From the NCBI RefSeq assembly GCF_012033695.1, contig NZ_JAAVJI010000001.1:310001-374000 (forward strand): DNA of 64,000 bases, given 5' to 3'. The notes below the pieces were generated by a model that was not told where the DNA came from, searched no databases, and saw only the letters and a program-made list of their open reading frames with translations. How positions within the stretch are numbered: position 1 is the stretch's first letter; each line of letters begins with the position of its first letter. Positions 25,691 through 35,668 of this stretch are shown here, in pieces. The stretch comes from Pseudomonas quercus. GTDB taxonomy: Bacteria > Pseudomonadota > Gammaproteobacteria > Pseudomonadales > Pseudomonadaceae. The position numbers and the translations under genes are program-made.

Positions 25691-26922
25691 GATTTTCCAG
25701 TATTTTTAGGTTAATTAAAGATCGACCGCAGAATAGCGCGCTATAATTAAACTTAAGGCTGTTGAATATGATACGGTTTATAGAAATTCGCTGTAACGGT
25801 TTCTGGCCAGGTTAAGATTATTTCGCTGGCATTTTAGCGCTTATGGATTGGGCACCTGCTTTAAGTGCGAGTAGCTCATCGTATCTTCACGAGTGCTGCT
25901 GTATATCATGGCTGTGCATTTTTTAGTTGGCTCTATATTATTGGGCTTTAGCGATTCGCAAATATTTTAATAAAGGGTATCCAATTTTTGATAGCTATAT
26001 CCCAGGCCGTGAATATTGCGCTCGGGACCGTTTGCGTCCTTTGAGTGCAGAGCGTTATATTTCAAAGGCTGTATTGGGTTTTTTTCTGATTCATCACTAC
26101 CTGGTACTTTGGTTCTGTCAGGTATTTTGCTGGGGCTTAATAAATAGAATAATCGTCCGCGCGAAGCGGCGATATTATCATCTATATCCAAGGAGCTATT
26201 CTTATCTATATTTTTGAAATTAAAATAGTTGTGTTTCGTAGCTGAGCGAGAATGCGTGTAATTTTTGGCTGGTCTCATGGGCTAAAATTTCAAATGGGTT
26301 TACGCTATTTTTTGCGCTAGTAAATTTCTTTGCAATCTAAGATCCAGAAATTTCCATAGCGTTCGGTATTACTGTATGTATTAGCGATCTAAAGGCTACA
26401 TGTAAAAACATTTTTATCTCCAAGGGTATACGCATTTAGGCGTGGGTGCGACGAAGGCCGGTGCGGATTAAAAGCTTTGTCTGCTGGCCATACCTCCATA
26501 AACCGCTCACAAAAAACCCATGAAAATAAAAAGCGCTTTTTGATAGGCACTCAAGGCCAACAACCGCTAGGGTCTGCGCTTTTAAGAAAGATGCGGGAGG
26601 CCCCAGATGCCTATTGAGCGAGCGCACCGAACAGACCACCCTGATGTGATATCAGCAGTGCCCCCCCGACGAATATCGCCGCTCGGTTGTCTGCTCAACG
26701 CCAAGGCACTTGGCCGCATGTTCCAAGTGCCTACCACACGGGTTGGACAGTTGTAGAAGTAGGTGACGAGTGTCATAGCACCCAATGGGTTCGAATCGGT
26801 ACGCTTCCCTATCGCTACATTTTATGTACTTGCAAGGTCGTCATCAGGTTTCCATCAGGATTGGCCCAGCCTCGGCACGCATCATAGCTGGCAGATTATT
26901 ACCGGCGTAAGGCGTGTCCCAC
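25691..26922. other. AT-rich gene-poor interval before the secretion locus
   Basis: About 1.2 kb with much lower GC than the flanks, at least up to 26.4 kb. Open frames of 60-103 codons exist on both strands (the longest at 25967-26278 on the minus strand) but overlap each other and lack ribosome binding sites. A 10-bp inverted repeat AGGCACTTGG/CCAAGTGCCT lies at 26704-26732 with a 9-base spacer, within reach of the invF-like promoter. The stretch probably combines promoters of the two flanking genes with decayed foreign DNA. Confidence 0.4.
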
Positions 26923-27663
26923 ATGTCATCGTTATCCGTCCTTAGTGGCCTGTCGCATTGGTGCGAAGGCATGCGACCGCCAGAGCAAGCATTCTGGCTG
27001 TACGAGGTCAATGGCGAACTCCAGATGCATTGTCGTACAACCGGCGCGCAGTGGGCAGTCGAGCAGGGTTGGAAAGGCCTTGTGATGCTGACCGCGGGTT
27101 GGCATGTGATGACAGGCGACGCGCAAGTCATTGCGATTCGCGATGCTGGCCTGGCCAGGCTGCAATATTTCCTGGACAAGGCCTGGCCTACGGCCTACCA
27201 GCAGGCGGCTGCCTGCCCTGGGCTAGCCGAGCCCACATTTTCAGCGAACGGTAAAAAGCAGCTCCAGCGCTGGTACCTGGAGCGCGCCATGCGTGGCGAC
27301 GCCGACTACGTGAGCTTTGCCTGCACCTTGCGAAGCCTGGAAAGCTACCGTGTGGTGACGTTCCTCCATGACGAAGCCAATTCACACCTCAAGCTCCATG
27401 AACTGGCCGCGCGGTATGGCGTGTCGGTCTCGCATTTCCGAAGGCTCTGTCGCCAGGCCATGGGCGCTACGGTGAAAACCGAACTTCGGGCCTGGCGCGC
27501 GGCCAGGGCGCTGTTGGCCATTACTGAAGGGGGTACCTCGTTGACCGACCTTGCCCTTAGCCTGGGCTATGCCTCTTCCTCCCATTTTTCCAAGGAAATC
27601 AAAGAGCTGGTGGGCGTTGTACCCAGTCGCTTGAACGATATCACCCGTCTGCCTGGCTTATGA
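26923..27663 (+). CDS. AraC-type T3SS activator, InvF-like
   Basis: The ATG at 26923 is chosen because TAAGG lies 10 bases upstream; a GTG at 26914 is in frame but too close to it. The product has 246 residues with a C-terminal AraC double helix-turn-helix (LHELAARYGVSVSHFRRLCRQAMG ... LTDLALSLGYASSSHFSKEIKELVG). The N-terminus lacks a sugar-binding cupin signature. In SPI-1, InvF heads the inv operon and activates effector and sicA/sip transcription together with the SicA chaperone; here it likewise precedes sctC with a 4-base overlap (ATGA), and a SicA homologue lies at 39444. Confidence 0.8.
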   Translation: MSSLSVLSGLSHWCEGMRPPEQAFWLYEVNGELQMHCRTTGAQWAVEQGWKGLVMLTAGWHVMTGDAQVIAIRDAGLARLQYFLDKAWPTAYQQAAACPGLAEPTFSANGKKQLQRWYLERAMRGDADYVSFACTLRSLESYRVVTFLHDEANSHLKLHELAARYGVSVSHFRRLCRQAMGATVKTELRAWRAARALLAITEGGTSLTDLALSLGYASSSHFSKEIKELVGVVPSRLNDITRLPGL

Positions 27664-29342
27664 GAAACCGTAAAATGATTACCCTGCGAACCTGTCTGTT
27701 TGTGACGCTGCTGGGGGTGGCCTTGCCGCCTGTTGCCTTCTCGCAATCCAACCCACCTGCTCAGCCTGGTGAAGGCTATGTGGCTCGCCAAGAGAGCCTG
27801 CGTACCTTTTTCGAGGTGCTGGCAGCACCGCTCGGCCAGCCCATTATCGTGAGCAAGGCGGCTGCCAAGCGTACAGTCAATGGCAATTTTTCCCTTGAAA
27901 ATCCCCGCAAGACCCTAGAGCGCCTAGCACGCCAGCTGGGCCTGATCTGGTACAGCGACGGGCAGGCGATTTACCTGTATGAAGCCAATGAGTCCAAGCA
28001 GGCTGTCATATCGCTTAAGACCCTGACGGTGCCTCGGCTGGAGTCTTTCCTGCGGCGTTCCGGGCTCCTTGATGCGCGCTATCCCTTGCGAGGTGATGGC
28101 CTGCGCACGCTCTATGTGGCCGGGCCACCTATTTTCGTTGACATCGTTGCCCAGGCGGCCACCTTCATGGACAACCAGGGGGCTGCGCTGCAACTGGGCC
28201 AGCAACGTATTGGTGTGGTTCAGGTACGCAATACGTTCGTAGGCGACCGCGAATTCAGCATGCGTGATCAGGTGGTTAAAGTCCCTGGCATGGCCACTGT
28301 CATTGAGCAATTGCTGAGCGGCGAAAAGCAGGGTGTCGACGTGCAGGTAGATCGGGCAACGCCCTCGGTACGCCAGGACCGCCCTTTGGCGATGCCGGCA
28401 TTTCCCGGAGAAGCGGCTGCCAACCTGGCGCCGTCGCTGGCCGCCAATGTCGAGTCGCAACTAGGCGCGGGGAACATCCGCATCGTCGCCTACCCGGACA
28501 CCAACAGCCTGCTGGTCAAAGGCTTGCCGGAGCAGGTGCGTTTCATTGAAAACCTAGTGGCTGCCCTGGATGAATCCAAGCGCCATGTGGAGCTGTCCCT
28601 GTGGATCATCGACGTCAGCCAGGACGACCTGAACCAATTGGGTGTGAACTGGCAGGGTGGCGTCGGTGTAGGCGGGAAGTTCGAGGTATCGCTCAACCGC
28701 GGGTCGGTAAGCACGCAGGACACGATGTCGTTCCTGGCGGCCGTGTCAGCACTGGAGCAGAAGGACCGTGCTAATGTGGTGTCCCGCCCCGTGGTACTGA
28801 CCCAGGAAAACGTACCGGCGATTTTTGACAACAGTCGCACGTTCTACGCCTCGCTGGTGGGAGAGCGCGCGGTGGACCTCCAAGAGGTGACCTACGGCAC
28901 ATTGGTCAGCGTGCTGCCCCGTATCGGGCCGGCCAACGATATCGAGATGGTGCTCAACATCGAAGATGGCAGCGAGATCGACAGCGCCAGGGCCCGCGAC
29001 GACGATTCTGAAGCCAGCCTGCTACCGACGGTGGGGCGAACCCGCATCAGCACAGTTGCCCGCGTACCTCACGGCAAGAGCCTGCTGGTAGGAGGGTTCA
29101 CTCGCGATGAAAGCAGTGAGCAAGTACGGCGCATTCCTGTACTTGGGCGCATTCCTTACTTGGGCAGGCTCTTTAGTTACAAGCAGACCCGCAAGGGCAA
29201 TACCGCTCGGATCTTTTTGATTCAACCCCGTGAAATCTTCGGCAGCCAGCCCGAAGGCGGTGGCCGGCTGGCCGAAGACCTGTTCAACGCACGTAGCCTG
29301 ACCGAACCTGAAAAAGCCGTCTACCGGGCGCTGGAGCACTGA
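27660..29342 (+). CDS. sctC: T3SS outer-membrane secretin (InvG family)
   Basis: A 560-residue protein with an N-terminal Sec signal (TCLFVTLLGVALPPVAFSQ), N0/N1 ring domains (LRTFFEVLAAPLGQPIIVSKAA), a middle N3 domain and a C-terminal secretin core. The core shows VELSLWIIDVSQDDLNQLGVNWQGG near residue 315 and the terminal VGRTRISTVARVPHGKSLLVGGFTRDE near 455, both secretin hallmarks. It forms the outer-membrane ring. No separate pilotin (InvH) gene was found next to it. Confidence 0.93.
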   Translation: MRNRKMITLRTCLFVTLLGVALPPVAFSQSNPPAQPGEGYVARQESLRTFFEVLAAPLGQPIIVSKAAAKRTVNGNFSLENPRKTLERLARQLGLIWYSDGQAIYLYEANESKQAVISLKTLTVPRLESFLRRSGLLDARYPLRGDGLRTLYVAGPPIFVDIVAQAATFMDNQGAALQLGQQRIGVVQVRNTFVGDREFSMRDQVVKVPGMATVIEQLLSGEKQGVDVQVDRATPSVRQDRPLAMPAFPGEAAANLAPSLAANVESQLGAGNIRIVAYPDTNSLLVKGLPEQVRFIENLVAALDESKRHVELSLWIIDVSQDDLNQLGVNWQGGVGVGGKFEVSLNRGSVSTQDTMSFLAAVSALEQKDRANVVSRPVVLTQENVPAIFDNSRTFYASLVGERAVDLQEVTYGTLVSVLPRIGPANDIEMVLNIEDGSEIDSARARDDDSEASLLPTVGRTRISTVARVPHGKSLLVGGFTRDESSEQVRRIPVLGRIPYLGRLFSYKQTRKGNTARIFLIQPREIFGSQPEGGGRLAEDLFNARSLTEPEKAVYRALEH

Positions 29343-29343
29343 G

Positions 29344-30471
29344 ATGGCCATCAACGGCATAGGGGCACAGGCCATGGGCAGGTTCAGAGCGCCTGAACTC
29401 AATGCCCAGGAGCGCCAGCAGCAGGCAGTGGAGGACGACAGCCAAGTTGATCGTAGCCCAGCGTCGCAAGTCGCACGTTTTGTAGAAACCAGTGACGAAA
29501 TGGCTGCTGCGTTGCGCTCGCAGTTTCGCAGGCGCAATGAGCTCAATGAAAAGGCCGACAGCCTGTCGGACAGCTTTGACCGGGTGCTGGAGGAGAACGT
29601 CCTGCCCAAGGCACTGGGCATTCAAGCGTTGGCCGGGCAAGCCGGCAAATCCCTAGAGTGGCTGTTGCTAGAGGCACGGCGCCAGTTTCCCGACCCCAGC
29701 GACCTGGTCATGGTGCTGCGCGGGCTGCTGGCGCAAGACAAAATGACCCCTATGGTTAGGCAGCGCCTTGAGGCACTCCTGGCCATGGTCATCGCCCAGA
29801 CCCCACCCAAACCGCTAAAAGCAGGCATCAATACGGCGCTCAAGGCTCGCCTCTTCGGCCGCCGTTTAAGATTACGCGCATCGGCGCTACGCAACACCTA
29901 TCGACACTTCCTGGAGAGTGAGGAGGGACCGGTGGACGCCTACGAAAACTGGATTGCCCTATACGGCGAACAGTACCGCGCCGATGTACTGGACTTCATC
30001 GAAGCCGCCGTGTTGACCGACTGCACATGCGTAGACCCCAGTTGCACACCTGCCGAATTCGGGACGCTGATGATACGCCTCAGCGAACTTAAGCTGCTGC
30101 GATCTGCCGACCATGCCTTCGTTCGTCGAGTGCTTGGCCAACCGTGCATTACTGACTACAACAGCCGCGAGGCTGATTGGCTGGTGTTTATGCTGGGGTT
30201 GTTGCGTTACCCAGGCCAGGTCCGCCAGCTGCTCCAGGATGCCTTGGGCCAGGCGCTGCTCATGGCTTCAGCGAAAGCGCGGGGTGCGGCCTTGCAGTGC
30301 CTGCGCCAGGCGTGCCTGGCCTTGCCAGGTCGACTGTTCACCGATGATGAGGCATGCGAACAGGTCGCTGAGCAATTCAGCCAGCTGGCCACGTTGACCC
30401 ACACACAGGAGCGCATTGACCACCTTGCTGCTCTGCACCATTTCAACACTAGCCAGACCCATACGGATTGA
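29344..30471 (+). CDS. sctW: T3SS gatekeeper (InvE/MxiC/YopN-TyeA family)
   Basis: A 375-residue helical protein in the InvE position directly after sctC. It has a flexible polar N-terminus (QQQAVEDDSQVDRSPASQVARFVETSDEMAA) that acts as secretion signal and chaperone site in the family, followed by three helical repeats and a TyeA-like end. SctW proteins hold back effectors until translocators have been secreted. The ATG follows the sctC stop by one base. Confidence 0.85.
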   Translation: MAINGIGAQAMGRFRAPELNAQERQQQAVEDDSQVDRSPASQVARFVETSDEMAAALRSQFRRRNELNEKADSLSDSFDRVLEENVLPKALGIQALAGQAGKSLEWLLLEARRQFPDPSDLVMVLRGLLAQDKMTPMVRQRLEALLAMVIAQTPPKPLKAGINTALKARLFGRRLRLRASALRNTYRHFLESEEGPVDAYENWIALYGEQYRADVLDFIEAAVLTDCTCVDPSCTPAEFGTLMIRLSELKLLRSADHAFVRRVLGQPCITDYNSREADWLVFMLGLLRYPGQVRQLLQDALGQALLMASAKARGAALQCLRQACLALPGRLFTDDEACEQVAEQFSQLATLTHTQERIDHLAALHHFNTSQTHTD

Positions 30472-30473
30472 GC

Positions 30474-32528
30474 ATGTTCAACCAGCTACTTCGCAACGCT
30501 ACGGCGCGACCTGAACTGATCATCGTTACCTTGATGGTTTTGGTGATCGCGATGCTGATCATTCCTCTGCCCACTGAACTGGTGGACTTTCTGATCGGCC
30601 TGAATATCGTTATCGCTATTCTGGTGTTTCTGGGTACGTTTTACATTCAGCGCATTCTGGATTTTTCCTCCTTCCCAGCGCTGCTATTGATCACCACCCT
30701 GTTCCGCCTGGCGTTGTCGATCAGCACCAGCCGGCTGATCCTAAGCCAGGCCGATGCGGGTGAAATCATCACCTCGTTTGGTGAATTCGTGATAGGTGAA
30801 AGCCTGGTCGTGGGTTTTGTGGTGTTTTCTATCGTCACCGTGGTGCAGTTCATTGTCATCACAAAAGGGTCGGAGCGCGTGGCTGAGGTCGCCGCCCGTT
30901 TTTCCCTGGATGGCATGCCTGGTAAACAGATGAGCATTGACGGCGACCTCAAGGCCGGTGCTATCGATGCCAAGCAAGCCGGCGAAAAACGCCTGAAGCT
31001 AGAGCGTGAGAGCCAGTTGTACGGTTCTTTCGACGGCGCCATGAAGTTTATCAAGGGCGATGCGATCGCTGGCATCATTATCATTTTTGTCAACTTCATC
31101 GGTGGTATCACCATTGGCGTTGGCCAAATGGGCATGGACGTTTCCACCGCCATGTCGACCTATACGCTATTGACTATCGGTGACGGCCTGGTTGCTCAGA
31201 TACCGGCACTGTTGATCGCTATTGGGGCAGGCTTTATCGTCACGCGCGTGGAGAGCGAAGAAAGCAACTTGGGCCGCAGTATGATGGCGCAGTTGCTCAG
31301 CAACCCGTTTGTATTGGGCGTCACCTGTCTGCTGGCCTTGGCGGTGGGGGTACTGCCAGGCTTTCCACTGTTTGTGTTCCTGATTATCGCAGCGGCCTTG
31401 GTGGGCGTACTGTGGTTTCGACATCGAGCGGCCTTGTTGCCGACCCGGCCTGGCACCGAACAAACTCGGCATATGGCAGGGGAGGAAAGCGGTGGCACTA
31501 CCGATGGCTTGATTGCCAAAGTTGATGACCTGGCCACTGAGACCGTTCCGTTGATAGTGCTGGTCTCCCGGCCCGTACTGGCTCAACTTGAAAGTGCACA
31601 GGTCGCCGAACGCCTTCGCAGCAGCTTTTTCATGGACTACGGCGTGAAAGTGCCCGAGTTGCACCTTCGCGCAAGCGACGCGCTGCCTGATGGCCAGGTC
31701 GCCGTACTGATCAACGAGGTACGTGCCGAGCAGTTCGATATTTTCTTTGATCGTCTTCGTTTGGTGACCTTGCCTCCCGCCGCAGAGCACCTAGCGCTGA
31801 ACGTGCGTGAAGGCCTGGATGCCAACCGTCAGGTTGGGCACTGGTGCCAAGTGGCGGACAAAGCAACGCTCGAAGGCCTTGGCTGTCAGCTCCGGCCGGC
31901 CTACGACGAGCTGTACCGGTGCCTGGTGCTGTTACTGGCACGTAACATTCAAGAGTTTTTCGGCATTCAGGAAACCAAGAAGCTGCTTGATGAAATGGAC
32001 GGGCGCTACCCCGACCTGCTCAAAGAAGTCTACCGCCATTGCACTGTGCAGAAGATCGCCGAAATCCTTCAGCGGCTGCTCAGCGAGCGTATTTCAGTAC
32101 GCAACCTGAAGTTGATCCTCGAAGCCTTGGCGCAATGGGGCAGCCGTGAGAAGGACAATCTTGCGTTGTGTGAACATGTGCGTACGGCCCTGGGGCGTTA
32201 CATCAGCAACAAGTTTGCCCACGGCAATGAACTGCGCGCGCTAATGCTTTCGCCCGCTTTTGAAGACGTGCTGCGAAAAGGTATTAGGCAAACCAACGCC
32301 GGTAGCTTCCTCAACCTGGAACCCGCCGACGCAGAGCAACTGCTGGACCAGCTGGCCGTAGGCCTGGACCAGCTCAACATTGCCCAAAAAGACGTTGTGC
32401 TATTGGCCTCGGTCGATGTGCGCCGTTACGTGAAAAAGTTTGTGGAAAGCCGCTTCCGTGAGCTGGATGTGATGTCGTTCGGCGAAGTGAGCGAAACCAT
32501 TTCTATAAACGTGCTCAAAACGATCTAA
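30474..32528 (+). CDS. sctV: T3SS export gate protein (InvA family)
   Basis: From the ATG at 30474 (a TTG two codons earlier overlaps sctW) the product has 684 residues. The first 320 hold about eight transmembrane segments and the FHIPEP-type signature around residues 130-170 (GSERVAEVAARFSLDGMPGKQMSIDGDL). The rest is the cytoplasmic domain that forms the nonameric substrate-selecting ring (KVPELHLRASDALPDGQVAVLINEVRAEQ). It is one of the most conserved parts of the machine, so assignment is secure. Confidence 0.96.
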   Translation: MFNQLLRNATARPELIIVTLMVLVIAMLIIPLPTELVDFLIGLNIVIAILVFLGTFYIQRILDFSSFPALLLITTLFRLALSISTSRLILSQADAGEIITSFGEFVIGESLVVGFVVFSIVTVVQFIVITKGSERVAEVAARFSLDGMPGKQMSIDGDLKAGAIDAKQAGEKRLKLERESQLYGSFDGAMKFIKGDAIAGIIIIFVNFIGGITIGVGQMGMDVSTAMSTYTLLTIGDGLVAQIPALLIAIGAGFIVTRVESEESNLGRSMMAQLLSNPFVLGVTCLLALAVGVLPGFPLFVFLIIAAALVGVLWFRHRAALLPTRPGTEQTRHMAGEESGGTTDGLIAKVDDLATETVPLIVLVSRPVLAQLESAQVAERLRSSFFMDYGVKVPELHLRASDALPDGQVAVLINEVRAEQFDIFFDRLRLVTLPPAAEHLALNVREGLDANRQVGHWCQVADKATLEGLGCQLRPAYDELYRCLVLLLARNIQEFFGIQETKKLLDEMDGRYPDLLKEVYRHCTVQKIAEILQRLLSERISVRNLKLILEALAQWGSREKDNLALCEHVRTALGRYISNKFAHGNELRALMLSPAFEDVLRKGIRQTNAGSFLNLEPADAEQLLDQLAVGLDQLNIAQKDVVLLASVDVRRYVKKFVESRFRELDVMSFGEVSETISINVLKTI

Positions 32529-32537
32529 GGAATACCT

Positions 32538-32945
32538 ATGCCTGACGTGGATATCGCCCAACTGGTACGCGATGCGTTGCTTGCCGCCGGTTGCACCCCT
32601 GGCCAGATTGGCTCGTTCGACGGCCATAGCACCATCGAACTGGAATTCAGCAACTTGCCGGCCGTTAACGTTTCGATGATAGAGCAGGATGTGTGGTTGT
32701 GGGCCCATGTGGCAGAACTCACCCCAGCCATCCGTGCCAGTGCTGCCGAACCCTTGCTGAATTTTCTGATGAAGGGCTTCGGGGCTGCCCGTACCCAGCA
32801 ACTTCAACTGACGGACGTTGAGGGTGTACTTGAGCTGCGCGTTTGCCTTAGTGACAACGCTCTGGCCAGCCCGCAGGGCATGATGGACGCCCTGGAAGGC
32901 TTTATTGGGGCGATGGAAGAACTCAAGGAGTTGCTCCGCGTATGA
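32538..32945 (+). CDS. T3SS class IB effector chaperone (InvB/Spa15-like)
   Basis: A 135-residue acidic protein placed between sctV and sctN, exactly where InvB lies in SPI-1. It has the alpha-beta-beta-beta-alpha-beta-beta-alpha chaperone layout (IAQLVRDALLAAGC, STIELEFSNLPAVNVSMIEQDVWLWAHVAEL, LELRVCLSDNALASPQGMMDALEGFIGAMEELKELL). InvB-type chaperones serve several effectors, including SipA; here the likely clients are the 618-residue protein at 43874 and the orphan genes at the edges. It overlaps sctN by four bases. Confidence 0.8.
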   Translation: MPDVDIAQLVRDALLAAGCTPGQIGSFDGHSTIELEFSNLPAVNVSMIEQDVWLWAHVAELTPAIRASAAEPLLNFLMKGFGAARTQQLQLTDVEGVLELRVCLSDNALASPQGMMDALEGFIGAMEELKELLRV

Positions 32946-34231
32946 GCTTGCCCTTGCAGGGTCGACAAGGGGCGCTGCTGCACCGCCTTGACGGGCCCAT
33001 CCTTGAAGCTCAGTTAGCGGGTGTAGGGGTAGGGGAGGTGTGTGAGGTGCGCCGGCACTGGCGCGATGCGTACCCCAGTGCCCGGGCGCAGGTCATCGGT
33101 TTCAAGGGGCCGTCCACGGTGTTGAGCCTGCTAGGCCGTGCCGAGGGCTTGTCCTGCGAATCAATGCTGCTCTCCACAGGGGCCGCAATGAGCCTGCACT
33201 GCAGCCCGGCACTGCTGGGTACCGTGGTAAATGCCCACGGTGAGGTCACGGAGCGCTGGGCCTCTGAGGCGGCTGGCCCGCAGGTGCTGCGCCGGCTGGA
33301 TGCTGCACCTTTGGACTACCGCGAACGCCAGCCCGTAAACCAGGTGCTGGCTACCGGGATACGGGTGATAGATGCGCTGCTGACCTGTGGCGTAGGCCAG
33401 CGCGTCGGGATCTTCGCGTCGGCTGGCTCGGGCAAGACAACGCTGATGAACATGCTGATCGAGCATGCCAGCGCGGACGTATTTGTCATCGGCCTGATTG
33501 GTGAGCGAGGCCGGGAAGTCACGGAATTTGTTCATGCGCTGAGGGCGTCGGACAAACGCGATCGTTGCGTAGTGGTTTATGCCAGCTCAGACCAGCCTTC
33601 GGCCGACCGTTGTAACGCCGCGCTGTTGGCAACCACGGTAGCCGAGTATTTTCGTGACCAGGGTGCCAATGTCATTCTGCTTATGGATTCAATCACCCGG
33701 TATGCCCGCGCACGGCGAGACCTAGCGCTTGCTGCCGCCGAAGCACCGGCCCGCCGGGGATACCCGGCCTCGGTCTTCGAAGCACTACCGCGCCTTCTGG
33801 AACGGGCAGGGAGGGGCGCTGCGGGCAGTGTTACGGCGTTCTACACCGTGTTGCTGGAAAGCGATGACGACCCAGACCCGATTGCCGAAGAAGTGCGCTC
33901 AATCCTGGATGGCCACATCTACCTGGACCGGACGCTGGCTGCTCGCGGGCATTATCCCGCAATCAACCTGTTGAACAGCGCTAGCCGGGTGGCTCGGCAA
34001 GTCACGACGCCTGAGACCCAGGCGTTGGCCGATAAAACGCGCGACCTGTTGGGCCGGCTGGCTGACTTGCAGATGCTCCTGGACCTAGGCGAATACCGCG
34101 CCGGCGAGAACGCCGCCAACGATCACGCCGTCGCCTGCAAAGCGCCGCTGGAACAGTGGTGTCGGCAACCCCTGCACCAGGGGTGCGATTTTGAAACCTC
34201 ACTGGTAAGCCTCCATGACATCTTACGTTGA
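32942..34231 (+). CDS. sctN: T3SS ATPase (InvC family)
   Basis: A 429-residue P-loop ATPase. Walker A is ASAGSGKTTL with Lys near residue 165; Walker B is VILLMDSITRYARARRD near 250; the family block PARRGYPASVFEALPRLLERAG follows. It unfolds substrates and releases chaperones at the base of the injectisome. Its stop overlaps the sctO start by 17 bases. Confidence 0.95.
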   Translation: MSLPLQGRQGALLHRLDGPILEAQLAGVGVGEVCEVRRHWRDAYPSARAQVIGFKGPSTVLSLLGRAEGLSCESMLLSTGAAMSLHCSPALLGTVVNAHGEVTERWASEAAGPQVLRRLDAAPLDYRERQPVNQVLATGIRVIDALLTCGVGQRVGIFASAGSGKTTLMNMLIEHASADVFVIGLIGERGREVTEFVHALRASDKRDRCVVVYASSDQPSADRCNAALLATTVAEYFRDQGANVILLMDSITRYARARRDLALAAAEAPARRGYPASVFEALPRLLERAGRGAAGSVTAFYTVLLESDDDPDPIAEEVRSILDGHIYLDRTLAARGHYPAINLLNSASRVARQVTTPETQALADKTRDLLGRLADLQMLLDLGEYRAGENAANDHAVACKAPLEQWCRQPLHQGCDFETSLVSLHDILR

Positions 34232-34673
34232 CGTAGTGCGCCTGGTTCATTTGGGGGAGTGCCGGCTCGCCAGCGCCCAGGCGGCCGCTTCCAGAACGCA
34301 ACGCGAATGCGATGCCCTGAATGACGCGTGCGGCGCTGTAGAACAGTCCTCCCAGGGCCTCGGGCAATGGTTGGCTGCCGGCTATTTGAACACAACGATG
34401 GTCAGCCGGAGCGAACTGCTTGGCAACCTGAGGCAACAGGCAGTCATCCGTCGGCGCCTGGCGGACCTGGCGTTAGAGCGTGCGCAACTTGAGCAGCGCC
34501 GCACAATGCTCAATGAAACGCTCTCGTCTCAGCTTCGAGCGCACCAGCGCCTCAAGGCACGGCAGGAAAAGATTCATGCCCTCCAACAGCGGCTGCGCAA
34601 GTCGCAATACGCTGCCCAGCAGCGCCAACAAGAACTGGAAACCGAAGACCTTATCATGAGCACACTACGATGA
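34215..34673 (+). CDS. sctO: T3SS stalk protein (InvI/SpaM family)
   Basis: A 152-residue highly charged helical protein, predicted as an antiparallel coiled coil (LASAQAAASRTQRECDAL ... ALERAQLEQRRTMLNETLSSQLRAHQRLKARQEKIHAL). SctO is the central stalk of the ATPase hexamer, like the gamma subunit of F-ATPase. Sequence conservation in this family is low; the call rests on the coiled coil and on its position between sctN and sctP. Confidence 0.8.
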   Translation: MTSYVDVVRLVHLGECRLASAQAAASRTQRECDALNDACGAVEQSSQGLGQWLAAGYLNTTMVSRSELLGNLRQQAVIRRRLADLALERAQLEQRRTMLNETLSSQLRAHQRLKARQEKIHALQQRLRKSQYAAQQRQQELETEDLIMSTLR

Positions 34674-35668
34674 CAGCCGCAGCCCCTGTAAACCTGGACC
34701 CAGCACTCTCTGGCCTGGACTGGATGACGGAGTGCCCCCCCACCGCATTGAACGAGCGGCTTGAGCAACAGTTGGAAGACGCCATACCGCAGCAAGGTTT
34801 TGCGCTGGCCGACTTTTTCCCCAGCCATGTACCTATGGGCGGGCGCTTGAGGCTGCCCTTACTGAGCTCGGGGCATAGCCATTCACCTCACACCGTGGCT
34901 CAGGAAGCGAGCTTGGAGGCCCAAGCCAGTAAAACCGAGGCGGCGGCTATTTTGCGCCCTGTCGGTACTCGTGCCACCCGTGAGGCCAGCGCTGGCACTC
35001 TAGGCCTGCCCCTTGCTCACACCAACCATGCGGTAGCAGTACCTGCACCGTCAACACTGTCAGAGGCTGTTGCCTTAACAATGCCGCTTCGGGCAACCCG
35101 CGAGCCATTGGCGAAGGCTGAACGCAGCATCCCGCCCATTGGCTCGTCAGTAGACGCCATGACGGCCGCGATGGCCCAAGCCAACGCTCAGGGGCCTGAA
35201 ACGCTCGACAAATCCGTTGAAGAGCGCGCGCGCAAGTTGAGCGAACCCATGCTGCGCGGGCTACCGGAAAATGTTGTGGTGCGGTCGACCGTAGCCGTGT
35301 CGGCCTCTGAAGCCGGTGCCCGCACCTCCACCCCCCGTAACCCTATGCTGGCTGGCCAGCCTTCAGCCTTGTTAGCACCTGCAACGGCTGGCAACCGGCC
35401 TTACCTGCAGGTGCCTTTTGACAATGGGGCAGTGACGGGGGAACTCACTATCAGCAAGCCTGGGCCCAATGCGCCATTCGCATTTGTGATCGATACCCAG
35501 CCACGGGTGGCTGAGCAGTTGCGCCAGCACTGGCCCTCGGCAGAGGCGCCCTGGGTGATGCGTGACGGCGAAGGCGGTAACAGGCAAGGCCACTCGCACC
35601 AAGGCTCGCAGGAGGATAACCACCCGCACGGCGGGCATCTCTGGGATGAGCAAGAGGCGCCTGCCTGA
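34670..35668 (+). CDS. sctP: T3SS needle-length/substrate-switch protein (InvJ/SpaN family)
   Basis: A 332-residue Ala/Pro/Ser-rich, low-complexity protein with a more ordered end (YLQVPFDNGAVTGELTISKPGPNAPFAFVIDTQPRVAEQLRQHWP) that resembles the C-terminal switch domain of SpaN/FliK-type proteins. The final 30 residues are His/Gly-rich (HSHQGSQEDNHPHGGH), which is unusual. It overlaps sctO by four bases and ends at the sctQ start. Position and architecture support the call; identity with family members would be low. Confidence 0.75.
   Translation: MTAAAPVNLDPALSGLDWMTECPPTALNERLEQQLEDAIPQQGFALADFFPSHVPMGGRLRLPLLSSGHSHSPHTVAQEASLEAQASKTEAAAILRPVGTRATREASAGTLGLPLAHTNHAVAVPAPSTLSEAVALTMPLRATREPLAKAERSIPPIGSSVDAMTAAMAQANAQGPETLDKSVEERARKLSEPMLRGLPENVVVRSTVAVSASEAGARTSTPRNPMLAGQPSALLAPATAGNRPYLQVPFDNGAVTGELTISKPGPNAPFAFVIDTQPRVAEQLRQHWPSAEAPWVMRDGEGGNRQGHSHQGSQEDNHPHGGHLWDEQEAPA

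Noticed and set aside
25927..26278. Overlapping open frames of 96 and 103 codons on opposite strands
   Set aside because: No ribosome binding site on either, unusual aromatic/basic composition of the plus-strand product, and AT-rich DNA that easily yields chance frames.
26704..26732. AGGCACTTGG/CCAAGTGCCT hairpin as a terminator
   Set aside because: No T-run, and no gene ends just before it on either strand; kept only as a noted structure in the gene-poor interval.
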